A DNA stretch of 55,383 nucleotides from Clostridiales bacterium (GTDB lineage: Bacteria; Bacillota; Sulfobacillia; RBS10-35): the NCBI GenBank assembly GCA_018729555.1, contig JAHHQG010000036.1, forward strand, positions 1 through 55,383, in the 5' to 3' direction. The notes beneath the pieces were generated by a model, which saw nothing but the letters and a program-made list of their open reading frames with translations, was not told the origin of the DNA and did no database searches. Positions within the stretch are counted from its first letter, which is position 1, and every line of letters begins with the position of its first letter. The translations under genes and the position numbers were made by a program. Below, piece after piece: positions 17,805-25,530 of this stretch.

Positions 17805-18782
17805 ATGCACAAGGTGGAGATCGGCCTCGCCCTGGGTGGCGGAGCCGCGCGCGGACTGGCACACATCGGCGTCCTGCTAGAACTGCAGGCAGCAGGGGTG
17901 GCCGTGACCCACGTGGCCGGGTGCAGCTTCGGGTCGATCGTGGGCGCCGCATACGTCTGCGGCACCCTGGCGGAACTGGAAGAGCTCGCCCGCAGCCTCA
18001 GCCGGGCGGAGCTCATCCGTTACGCCGATGCGACCTTTTCGGGGGGAGTTCTGCGCGGGGACGCCCTCCTCGAGGAGCTCCGGCACCTGACCCGTGGGCT
18101 CCGGTTCGAGGAGCTGCCGGTGCCCTTCGCTGTGGTGGCGACGGACCTGGAGACCGGCGCGCCAGTCGTGCTCCGGACGGGTTCCATCGCCGAGGCCGTC
18201 CGGGCGAGCATGTCGGTTCCGGGGCTCTTCGCTCCCGCCATGGTGGAGGGCAGGGCCCTTGTCGACGGGGGCCTGGTGGAACTGGTCCCGGTCACCGCCC
18301 TGCGGGAGCTCCGGCCGCCGCGGGCCGTTGCCGTGGACGTCTCCAGCCAGGACGATGTCTGGACCCGAGTGGCGACCCGAGCGCGTTTATCCGTCGGTGG
18401 CGTGCGGAGGCGTTGGCGCCGGCTTAGGGGGGCCGCCACCGACCTAGTACCCGGGCGGGTGTTCACCCTTACCGCCCACGCCCGGCCGGGCGAGCGGGCG
18501 TGGGGGCTGGTTCGGACGGTCCTCAGCGCCTTCGACATCACGGAGGCCCGCCTGCAGCGGGATGCCTCCCCCTTGGAGGCCGACCTGGTGATCCGGCCGG
18601 ACGTCCGGCGCTTCCACGGCCACCAGTTCGACCGCGCGGCGGAGATCATCGCGGCGGGACGGGTGGCCGCGCGGCAGGCTCTGCCGCTCCTCACCGGTAC
18701 GGCCACGGTGGCGGACCCGGTGTCGTGGACCCGGGCGGCGCCCCCGCTGCTGCCTGTTGTCGGAAGGGGTGTGGCGGGGTGA
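17805..18782 (+). CDS. patatin-like phospholipase
   Basis: Ser-Asp dyad acyl hydrolase acting on phospholipids or acyl-ACP/CoA. 325 residues. Oxyanion glycines LALGGGAARGLAHIG (residues ~7-21), nucleophile elbow GCSFGS (G-x-S-x-G, about residues 40-45) and the catalytic Asp in LVDGGLVELVP (about residue 150). Start ATG 17805 with AGGAGGTG upstream; the in-frame GTG-type start near 17775 has none. The stop overlaps the glycosyltransferase GTG. The C-terminal ~140 residues are rich in Arg and Ala. Confidence 0.9.
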   Translation: MHKVEIGLALGGGAARGLAHIGVLLELQAAGVAVTHVAGCSFGSIVGAAYVCGTLAELEELARSLSRAELIRYADATFSGGVLRGDALLEELRHLTRGLRFEELPVPFAVVATDLETGAPVVLRTGSIAEAVRASMSVPGLFAPAMVEGRALVDGGLVELVPVTALRELRPPRAVAVDVSSQDDVWTRVATRARLSVGGVRRRWRRLRGAATDLVPGRVFTLTAHARPGERAWGLVRTVLSAFDITEARLQRDASPLEADLVIRPDVRRFHGHQFDRAAEIIAAGRVAARQALPLLTGTATVADPVSWTRAAPPLLPVVGRGVAG

Positions 18783-19999
18783 GGGTGGCCTTCTTCACCG
18801 ACTCGTTTCGTGAAAACCTGGGCGGGCTCACCCGCGCGGCGATCGCGCTGCACGACCGGCTCATCGGATCCGGGCACGCCGTGCGGGTGTTCACGCTGCC
18901 GCAGACGGGCGGCCCGATTCACGCGGGGGATGTTCGCCTCGTCCGGGCCATCCCCCTCCGGCCGGTGCCGGGTCTGCCGCCGGACTCCCACCTCGCCTGG
19001 GACTACCGGGGCGTCCGGCGTGAACTGGCCGAGTGGCGGCCGGATGTGGTGCACCTGCACACCGTGCTGCCGGTCAGCTGGCTCGGCCTGCTGGCGGCCC
19101 GGTCCCTCGGGATCCCCGTGGTGGCCACCTACCACGCCAACATCCGGTCGGCCGCCGTCGTGCTCCCCGCAGGAAGAGCCGTGGCGGTCGCGGCCGGTCG
19201 GCTCGTGCCGGTCTTCTACAACCGCTGCGACGCCGTCATCGCCCCCAGCCGGTTTGCGGCGGAGGAACTCCGGCGGTTCGGGGTGAGGCGGCCCATCGCG
19301 GTGATCTCGAACGGGATCGACTTGGACCGTTTCGCTCCGGTAGAAGGCGCGATCCCGGGGCACGGGTGCACCAACCCCGGGCATGCCGGCCCGGCCGCCG
19401 GAGCCGGGCCGGAACGCACCGTCACCGTTCTCTTCGTGGGCCGCCTCAGCCCGGACAAGGGCGTAGACACCCTGGTGGAAGCCCTGGACATCGCCCTGAG
19501 CGAAGAGCCGGGCCTGCGCGCCCGCATCGCCGGCGACGGGCCACGGGCGTTGGCCGTGCGGCGGGCCCTCGCGCCCCATGTCGCCGCCGGAAGGGTCACC
19601 CTGCTGGGACACGTGCCGTGGGAGGCCATGCCCGCCGAGTACCGCTCCGCCGACCTCCTCCTCTTCCCGTCCCCGACCGAGACGCAGGGTCTGGCGGTCC
19701 TGGAGGCGATGGCCAGCGGGCTGCCGGTTGTGGCCGCCCGCGCCGGCGCCCTGCCGGAGGTGGTCCGCGACGGTGTGAGCGGGATCACCGCTGCCCCCGG
19801 CGATGCCGAAGCCCTTGCCCGCGCGGTGCTCCTCCTGACCCGGGACCCGGCTCTGCGGCGCCGGCTCGGGGCGGGGGCGCGCGCCGTGGCGGGGGAGCAC
19901 GAGGCGGGCCGGGTGCTGGAGCAGGTGCTGGCGCTCTATGCCCAGGTAATGGGTGGGCGTTCCGGCAGCGCTGAGGTGGGCGGGCGTGGCGCCGCCTGA
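18779..19999 (+). CDS. family 4 glycosyltransferase
   Basis: Retaining GT-B glycosyltransferase of 406 residues, probably membrane-associated. N-domain VAFFTDSFRENLGGLTRAA and DVVHLHTVLPVSWLGLLAAR; C-domain TVLFVGRLSPDKGVDTLVEAL, LLGHVPWEAMPAEYRSADLL and the donor-site PSPTETQGLAVLEAMASGLP with the E-x7-E motif. Related enzymes put a sugar on diacylglycerol, which would fit the lipid context; the acceptor is inference. GTG 18779 overlaps the patatin stop (GTGA), with GGAAGGGG upstream. The 3' end overlaps the DedA-type gene by 14 bp. Confidence 0.9.
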   Translation: MRVAFFTDSFRENLGGLTRAAIALHDRLIGSGHAVRVFTLPQTGGPIHAGDVRLVRAIPLRPVPGLPPDSHLAWDYRGVRRELAEWRPDVVHLHTVLPVSWLGLLAARSLGIPVVATYHANIRSAAVVLPAGRAVAVAAGRLVPVFYNRCDAVIAPSRFAAEELRRFGVRRPIAVISNGIDLDRFAPVEGAIPGHGCTNPGHAGPAAGAGPERTVTVLFVGRLSPDKGVDTLVEALDIALSEEPGLRARIAGDGPRALAVRRALAPHVAAGRVTLLGHVPWEAMPAEYRSADLLLFPSPTETQGLAVLEAMASGLPVVAARAGALPEVVRDGVSGITAAPGDAEALARAVLLLTRDPALRRRLGAGARAVAGEHEAGRVLEQVLALYAQVMGGRSGSAEVGGRGAA

Positions 20000-20624
20000 G
20001 TGGGCCGGCGCAGCCGTGGCACCTGCGTGGGCTACCGGCCTTTCTGCGTGGTCGGGGAGCTGGGCGGGCCTGGTCGCCGGTTTCGCGCTCCTGGCCGCGG
20101 GGTTGCCGCTTTCCTCCCTCGCCCTTTTCGCTCTTCTGGCAGCCACGGCGGCCCAAGCCGGCACCCCCTGGTGGGTAGCGGGATCTCTCGCCGGAGCGGC
20201 CACGGCGCTGGGCCACGGCATCACCTACGCGGTCTTTGCGCGACTGGGACCCCCGTTTCTGGAGGCGGTGACGGCGTGGATGCCCGCCCTCTCCGCGCCC
20301 GTGGGCCGCCTGCGCCTCATCCTTGCGAGCCGGTACCCGTGGGTGCCGCTCTTCCTCCTGCGGTGGGTCGGGCTTGGCTACACGCAGGTGTTCTGGGTCC
20401 TCGGGGCCACCCGGGTCGGAGGGCCGGTCCTCCTGGCCTTCCTCCTGCTCAACGACCTCGTGTGGGGGCTCGTCTGGGCGTACGCCACCGTGGGCATCGC
20501 GATCGCCGCTCCGGCGATGGGCCGGTGGCTGACGGTGGGCGCCGTGGCCTTGCTCGCCGCGACGTTCGTGGCCGGCTCCTGGCAACTCTACCGGTCCCGC
20601 CGCCGGGGCTTCCCCAGGTCTTGA
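19986..20624 (+). CDS. DedA/VTT-domain membrane protein
   Basis: Polytopic membrane protein of 212 residues with about five hydrophobic segments. The re-entrant region ALFALLAATAAQAGTPWWVAG and the arginine-bearing LILASRYPWVPLFLLRWVGLG resemble the SNARE-associated (VTT) domain of DedA and TVP38 proteins, which take part in lipid scrambling or transport. The GTG at 19986 lies within the end of the glycosyltransferase gene behind GAGGTG. It is the last gene of the high-GC lipid operon; no clear terminator follows. Confidence 0.75.
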   Translation: MAPPEWAGAAVAPAWATGLSAWSGSWAGLVAGFALLAAGLPLSSLALFALLAATAAQAGTPWWVAGSLAGAATALGHGITYAVFARLGPPFLEAVTAWMPALSAPVGRLRLILASRYPWVPLFLLRWVGLGYTQVFWVLGATRVGGPVLLAFLLLNDLVWGLVWAYATVGIAIAAPAMGRWLTVGAVALLAATFVAGSWQLYRSRRRGFPRS

Positions 20625-20898
20625 GGCCTGTTCGCCAGATCCGCCCGTGGTTACCGCCTGCCCGCTGTGCTGCCATACTTTCTGGGTCTTTTTGGTCATA
20701 CAGGTTTTCCGGGTGCAGGCCAGGGGCCGTTCCTGGCGCCCCGGCTAGACCGTGTGCCACCGCTTCAAGGAGGTGTCCCGATGGCCAGGTGGCAGTCCAC
20801 GCACTCGCAAGGTAGGCTCAAAGAGGCCACCTCCACCGGCCCCTTTGGCCGGCGAAGCTCCACCAAGGAAACCGGGATAGACGACCAATCGCAAAGGT

Positions 20899-21787
20899 TT
20901 ACGGCAAATCCCTTAAGAGTTCCTCCAGCTCTTTCACCAGTTTCCCGAATTCCCTCGCTCCCTCCCTGAGGGTCTCGGGATCCCTCAAGTTGACCCCGGC
21001 CCGATCCATAAGCTCGAGGGGGAAGGCCGTCCCGCCCATCTTGAGGGCCGCCAGCCAATCCTCCGCGGCGGGAGTACCTTCGGTGAGGACCCGCCGGGCC
21101 ACCGCCACTCCGCAGGAAAGGCCGGCGGCATACGTGTAGGGGTAGAGTCCCGTGTAGTAATGGGGTACCGTCATCCAAGCCAGCTCATCCACATCGTCGA
21201 TGACCACGGCATCCCCGAAGAACCCTTCGTACACGGCTCGTTGCTCCTGTCGGATGGTCGACAGGGTGATGGGCACACCCTTTTCCGCCAGGCGATAGAG
21301 CCGCCTCTCCAGGTGACCTTGGAGAAGATGGGTCACCATGTTGTGGATGAAGGTCCCCATGAAGGCCTGGATGATGTGGATGCGGCGGAGGGGGTCCTTC
21401 TCCTTCGAGAGAAGATAGTTCCCGAGGAATACCTCATGGCCCGTCGAGGGTGCTTCCACGAAGAAGAGACCGCTCCGGATCTGGAGGATCGACTGATGCT
21501 GGCCGGCCAGCATGCCATGGCAGGCGTGGCCCAGCTCATGGGCCAGGGTAAACATATTCCGCAGCCTTCCCCGCCACGTCATGAAGACGTAGCTGTGGAC
21601 GCCGTAGACCGTGGAGCAAAACGCTCCGTGGCGCTTCCTTTCGTTTTCGGCCCGATCGATCCATCCCTCGTCAAAGGCCCGGCGGATGATCCCTAGGTAG
21701 TCATGGCCCAGGGGTTTAAGGGCCGACAGGATCATCTCCTTCGCTTCGGAGAAGGTCACCTGGGGCTCGCTCTCAGGATAAAGGGGC
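20899..21787 (-). pseudogene. pepF: oligoendopeptidase F, C-terminal part (gene split by IS)
   Basis: M3-family zinc metallopeptidase that cleaves oligopeptides in the cytoplasm. This 889-bp fragment holds the active site HELGHACHGM (HExxH), the downstream metal-ligand region FFVEAPSTGHEVFL and HYYTGLYPYTYAAGLS, down to the natural stop at 20899. Its first codons read TPLYPESEPQVTFSEAKEM, matching directly onto the N-terminal fragment at 25531. Joined, the two give 911 + 889 = 1,800 nt, a full 599-residue protein. The piece has no start of its own apart from an internal ATG at 21759. Confidence 0.93.
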
Positions 21788-21826
21788 GTGACCTCCTCCC
21801 ACCCTTGAAAGGGTGGGCTTCCCCTT
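21788..21826 (-). ncRNA. right end and 3' end of the TnpB guide-RNA scaffold (omega RNA) of the IS605 element
   Basis: Only 39 bp separate the tnpB stop from the element end, and they form the hairpin CCCACCC-TTTCAA-GGGTGGG followed by AGGAGGTCAC. In IS605 elements such as ISDra2 the guide-RNA scaffold overlaps the tnpB 3' end and finishes at the element end. The next ~16-20 nt of flanking DNA then act as guide. Here that guide would begin GCCCCTTTATCCTGAG, i.e. pepF itself. Confidence 0.65.
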
Positions 21827-23065
21827 TCATTGAAGAAAGCTTACACGGATATAGGGATTGCTCCCCAAAATCCGCGCAGCGTCCTCCCTCTCCGGGGGCG
21901 TGAGTTCGGGCCGGTCCGGCCCTACGGCCTGATCAGGGCTCAGGCCAAGCCCTTTTCTCAAGATGACCAGGGCAGCGTTGAGGTCCCTGTCGCAGGTCCA
22001 GCCACAGTCGCATTTGATGACTCTGTCTGAAAGAGAAAGTTTGTGCTTCTTCCTGCAGGCGAAGCATTCCTGGGTAGTCGGTTCATACCTGTCCACGGAG
22101 ACAGGCACTTCGAGGCTGTTCCTCAACCTCGACTTCAGTCCGCCTATCCCCGAGGCGTGAACCTGCCGGCCGAAGAGGGCCGTCCAGCCTTTTACGCAGT
22201 CTTCCTGGAATACCACCGTCCTGTACTGCCTAAGAAAGGCAAGGACCTTGTTCTGAACGTCTTTCCGCCTGCGGACTAACTTTTCGTATTCTCTCCTCAG
22301 AAGGTGGCGAAGCTTACTCCTGTTTCGGGAACCTTTCTTCGTTTTGGCAATCTTCTTTTGGAGTTTCTTGATCCTGGGGGTCTCGTAGAGCTCGAAGTCC
22401 ATCTTGATACCACTGGACAGCGTGAGCTTGGAATCAACGCCAAAATCAACCCCTATATCTTTACCGAGTTTGCATGATGAATTGGCGGATGTCGTCGAAA
22501 GATAGGCGGTCACGTGAATGTAGTACCCGCTGGGTTTGCTCACCAAAACGGCGTTCGCTATCTCCGCATCGGGAGGGATCTGATGAAGCCCCAGGACGCG
22601 GAAGCTTCCCAGCTTCTGTATCCTCACCCTATTCCGGGCGAAGTCCAGGCTGTAGGTCACGCCGTACTGCTTTAAGGGTATGGAGTTCACGAACTTCTTG
22701 GGTTTGACCCGCCCCACTTTGTGGCCGTTCTGTTTGAGCTTCGCAAGTGCCCGGAGGTTGTCTTTCAGCCTGTCGGCTATCTCCTGCTTGATCTGGGAGC
22801 CGAGGACGACAAGTTGCCTCTCCTCAAAAACGTCTCCCACTTTAACCTCTACCGTGTCCACCTTGTTGGCCGGTAACTTAAGTCTTTCCAGATCAGAGAC
22901 CAACCAGTTGTACAGCCACTTGGCTTCCAAGAAAGCCTTTTTGAGAGTTTCCGCTTTTCTCCTGGACAAATTCTGGAGTTTGATTTCGAAGACGACGGGT
23001 CTTTGGGTTTTCCGCCGTTCTTTTGTTTTTTGAAGGGAGTTTTTGATCCGCTCGGCTTTGGTCAC
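21827..23065 (-). CDS. tnpB: TnpB RNA-guided nuclease of the IS605 element
   Basis: 412 residues with a complete RuvC-like active site: Asp in GKDIGVDFGVDSKLTL, Glu in VVFQEDCVKGW and Asp in CDRDLNAALVIL. A zinc-binding cluster lies in between (CFACRKKHKLSL then KCDCG). The N-terminal half is basic and lysine-rich (RNA binding). TnpB cuts DNA next to a TAM using a guide RNA made from the element right end, and helps keep the element at its site. The GTG start at 23065 is 3 bp after the tnpA stop. It appears intact. The lysine-rich composition and lower GC differ clearly from host genes. Confidence 0.93.
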   Translation of the reverse strand: MTKAERIKNSLQKTKERRKTQRPVVFEIKLQNLSRRKAETLKKAFLEAKWLYNWLVSDLERLKLPANKVDTVEVKVGDVFEERQLVVLGSQIKQEIADRLKDNLRALAKLKQNGHKVGRVKPKKFVNSIPLKQYGVTYSLDFARNRVRIQKLGSFRVLGLHQIPPDAEIANAVLVSKPSGYYIHVTAYLSTTSANSSCKLGKDIGVDFGVDSKLTLSSGIKMDFELYETPRIKKLQKKIAKTKKGSRNRSKLRHLLRREYEKLVRRRKDVQNKVLAFLRQYRTVVFQEDCVKGWTALFGRQVHASGIGGLKSRLRNSLEVPVSVDRYEPTTQECFACRKKHKLSLSDRVIKCDCGWTCDRDLNAALVILRKGLGLSPDQAVGPDRPELTPPEREDAARILGSNPYIRVSFLQ

Positions 23066-23068
23066 GAC

Positions 23069-23470
23069 TTACTTCCCTTTCTGGCCTTCGATGTACTTCC
23101 GGATGGTCTCTTCCGATATGTGCCCTACCGATTCGACGTAGTACGACCTCGTCCACAACGAAGGAAGACGACTCTTCAAGGAGGGAAATTCTTCCCTCAA
23201 TATCCGAGACGTGCAGCCTTTCAACTGCTGCACGATGAAGTGGGGGCTGTTCGTGGGAACGGTCTTCACGAACAGGTGTACATGATCCGGCATGATCTCC
23301 ATCTGCACAATCTCCACTTCGATCTTTCCGGCCTTCTCGAGCAACAACTCTTTTAGCCGTACAGCCACTTCACCCACCAGGACCTTTCGGCGGTACTTGG
23401 GGCACCAGATGAGGTGGTAGCCGATGTTGTACACTACCGTTTTTGATCGCTTCCATCGTTTCCCATCCAT
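23069..23470 (-). CDS. tnpA: IS200/IS605 family Y1 transposase TnpA
   Basis: 133-residue single-strand transposase of the HUH type: the metal-binding pair is in IMPDHVHLFV and the catalytic tyrosine in ETIRKYIEGQ near the C-terminus. It also shows YHLIWCPKYRRKVL, standard for IS200. The ATG at 23470 is preferred over 23488. A TATGAT (-10) lies exactly six bases before it, which predicts a leaderless mRNA and makes the longer frame unlikely. It should excise and insert the element as single-stranded DNA, and appears intact. Confidence 0.93.
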   Translation of the reverse strand: MDGKRWKRSKTVVYNIGYHLIWCPKYRRKVLVGEVAVRLKELLLEKAGKIEVEIVQMEIMPDHVHLFVKTVPTNSPHFIVQQLKGCTSRILREEFPSLKSRLPSLWTRSYYVESVGHISEETIRKYIEGQKGK

Positions 23471-23599
23471 AGTCGTATCATACCACAACCATTAGAACCC
23501 GCAACTCATCTAATGAAAAGCCGCCTTTCATCCCACCGTTACCTGAAACATCGTCATCTGTTTCAGGCAGCCGATCCTCACGGATCGGCGGTGCCGGTC

Positions 23600-24867
23600 T
23601 TACCCAGCAATAAGCCGGCGCCGGCTTCCCGCTTCCTCCGGGACTGCCTGCCAGGCGGCAGGTCTTACGTCCCGTCCACGGGCGTTTAGCGTCTCCGGGC
23701 CACTCCCGGCGACGGCGGCCGCCAAGGCCGCGAGATTCCGCGCGGCGTTCTCATCCCGGTCCAGCACCAGCCCACATGCCTCGCACCGGTAGGTGCGCTC
23801 CCCAGGATCAAGCGCTCCTTGACGGCACCGCAACGAGAGCACCGCTTGCTGCTGGGGTAGAAGGTGGAGGCTTCCACCAACCACGAGCCGTACCAGCCGC
23901 ACTTGTACTGCAGCTGGCGACGGATTTCCGCCAGGGCCGCATCCGCCAGCACCCGGGCCAACCGGCGGTTTTTCAGCATGCCCGCTACATGCAGGTTCTC
24001 GACCACCACCACGCCATAGGTGGTCGCCAGATGGTGCGTCAGCTTGTGAAGGGCATCCTGCCGGATGTTCCGAACCCGCGCATAGAGCCGGGCCAGCTGG
24101 CGGCGGGCCTGTTGCCACCTCCGGCTGCCCTTTTGGCGGCGGGCCAGGGCGCGGTTCCACCGGGAGATCTTCCGGAGGGCCTTTTCAAGGGGCCGCGGGT
24201 TCGGCCACACCGTACCCGTTGAAAGGACCGCCAGGTGCCGCACCCCCGCGTCCACGCCCACCACCCGCCATGGAAACCGGGGCCGGCCCGGCTGCCGCTC
24301 CACCTCGCAGGTGAAGCTGACGAACCACCGGCCGCCTTCCCGCGCCACCGTGGCCGAGAGGATGCGGGCTGTCCCCGCTTCAATGCGCCGGAGCAGGGCC
24401 GTGGTCGGCTCGTGGGTCTTCACCCGCCCAATCCGGGGAAGGACAACGTGGCTCTTGTCGTCCACCCGGATCGCGCCGGTGGTAAACCGCACGGACTCCC
24501 GCCCCCGACCCTTCTTCCGAAAGCGGGGAAACCCAACGCGGCGGCCCTTGCGTTCACCCTTGCGGCTCTTGGACCAGCTCTGCAGCGCCCGGGCCAGCCC
24601 GTCCAAGCCGGAGGAGTAGGCTTCCTTCGAGTTCTCCCGCCACCAGGGCGCAACGACGTGCTTTTGCCGGTTCCACTCCCGCCGCAAGGCCGGAAGCGTC
24701 CACGGCACTTCCACGTCCTCGCCCCGGGTGCGGGCTTCCAGGCGCTCTTTCACCAGGGCTAGGCCCCAGTTGAAGGCGAAGCGGCGGGCACCGACGTGGG
24801 AGGCCAGCGCCCGTTCCTGGCGCGGAGTAGGGTCGAGGGCAAACCGGTAGGCCTGCAAGACCTTCAT
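23600..24867 (-). pseudogene. tnpB: TnpB of the IS607-type element, frameshifted near the 3' end
   Basis: Second TnpB, ~420 residues if intact. Present in the first frame: N-terminal VLQAYRFALDPTPRQERAL, RuvC Asp in VVGVDAGVRHLAVLS, Glu in VVVENLHVAGM and the first half of the zinc finger, CSRCGAVKERL. After a GGGG run (plus-strand 23800-23803) the family sequence continues in another frame: GERTYRCEACGLVLDRDENA, with the third catalytic Asp, to a stop at 23600. One missing base explains it. Unless there is slippage or a sequencing error, the product (393 residues to 23686) lacks the last catalytic residue. The ATG overlaps the recombinase stop by 4 bp. Confidence 0.85.
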
Positions 24868-25436
24868 GGGGAAACACCCCGCCTGGCGGCCGTCAGGGCT
24901 CGCATGGCCCGATTGCGCGCTCCCCTCCGACCATACAACCGAGCGCAGAACGAGGTCAACACTTCAATCATGTCGCGCACAAGGTCATCCGTTGATTCGC
25001 TCGGATCCACCACCACGATCCGTCGTCCCTGTGCTACGAGTGCGGCTTCCAGGTACTCCACCCCAAAGCGGGCCAACCGATCACGGTGATCCACCACAAT
25101 GGTTGCAACCGCTGCGTCCGCCAGAAGCCGCCGAAACTTCGCCCGCTTCCCGTTCAGTCCGGACCCGATTTCCGTGACCACCTGGCCCACATGAAATCCG
25201 TGCTCCGTAGCCCATGCCGTGACCCGGGCCACTTGACGGTCGAGATCGCTCTTCTGGTCGTGAGAGGAAACGCGGGCGTACACCACCGTTTTCCCTTTCA
25301 CCGGAGCAGGCAGGTCCACGAGGATGGTCCCGGATGGGGTCTGCCGGGCGGGAACGGGCAGCCGGCCCGCCTTCCACCAACGCCACGCGGTGATGTAACT
25401 GACTCCTTCGCGCTTGGCCCACTCGGAGAGCTTCAT
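24864..25436 (-). CDS. IS607-type serine recombinase (TnpA)
   Basis: 190-residue serine transposase with an N-terminal MerR-like winged helix (MKLSEWAKREGVSYITAWRW) and a resolvase catalytic domain: nucleophile Ser in VVYARVSSHDQKSDLDRQ, plus VVDHRDRLARFGVEYLEAAL. This domain order is the mark of IS607. The start is ATG 25436; an earlier ATG at 25454 falls in the left-end repeats. The frame is intact and ends in the tnpB start. Confidence 0.9.
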   Translation of the reverse strand: MKLSEWAKREGVSYITAWRWWKAGRLPVPARQTPSGTILVDLPAPVKGKTVVYARVSSHDQKSDLDRQVARVTAWATEHGFHVGQVVTEIGSGLNGKRAKFRRLLADAAVATIVVDHRDRLARFGVEYLEAALVAQGRRIVVVDPSESTDDLVRDMIEVLTSFCARLYGRRGARNRAMRALTAARRGVSP

Positions 25437-25453
25437 ACCTGAAATATAGCACA

Positions 25454-25478
25454 TATGTTTGCCTATGTCTGACTATGT
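25454..25478. repeat. three TATGT repeats at 10-bp spacing, IS607 left end
   Basis: TATGT occurs at 25454-25458, 25464-25468 and 25474-25478, one helical turn apart, immediately upstream of the recombinase start. These are the likely binding sites of the recombinase at its left end and may also regulate its promoter. Confidence 0.6.
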
Positions 25479-25530
25479 TTCGACAAGCTGTTCACGCCCT
25501 TGAAAGGGTGGCCTTTCCCGGCGGTTTCTC

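Larger units (their letters stand above)
23500..25486 (-). mobile_element. IS607-type element (ends approximate)
   Basis: Serine recombinase followed by tnpB in overlapping frames is the IS607 layout. The left end should lie just outside the TATGT repeats (about 25480-25490) and the right end between the tnpB stop (23600) and the IS605 tnpA promoter (23482). IS607 has no inverted repeats and a 2-bp target, so the exact ends cannot be read off. Confidence 0.7.
21788..25530 (-). mobile_element. composite IS200/IS605 element with an IS607-type element inside, inserted in pepF
   Basis: Boundaries come from reconstructing pepF. On the minus strand the target ...CTCTTTAC (25538-25531) is followed by the left end beginning GAGAAACCGCC. 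The right end finishes ...GGAGGTCAC at 21788, and pepF resumes at GCCCC. Both ends carry similar hairpins: CCACCCTTTCAAGGGCG near 25510 and CCACCCTTTCAAGGGTGG near 21800-21817. There is no target duplication, as expected for Y1 transposases that insert 3' of a short motif (here TTTAC). Order on the minus strand: left end, IS607 recombinase and tnpB, IS605 tnpA and tnpB, right end. The IS607 part therefore sits between the IS605 left end and its tnpA. Confidence 0.88.

Noticed and set aside
18020-20224. 734-residue minus-strand open frame
   Set aside because: It lies antisense to patatin, glycosyltransferase and DedA genes with clear motifs. It is Arg/Pro/Gly/His-rich and repetitive, as expected of a shadow in GC-rich DNA.
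20780-20898. ATG behind AGGAGGTG starting MARWQSTHSQ, possible transposase start
   Set aside because: It has a good ribosome site, but the frame soon runs into the antisense of pepF and shows no known transposase sequence.
23461-23488. Start of IS605 tnpA at 23488
   Set aside because: The added six codons overlap the TATGAT promoter box, and IS200-type proteins normally begin close to the ATG at 23470.
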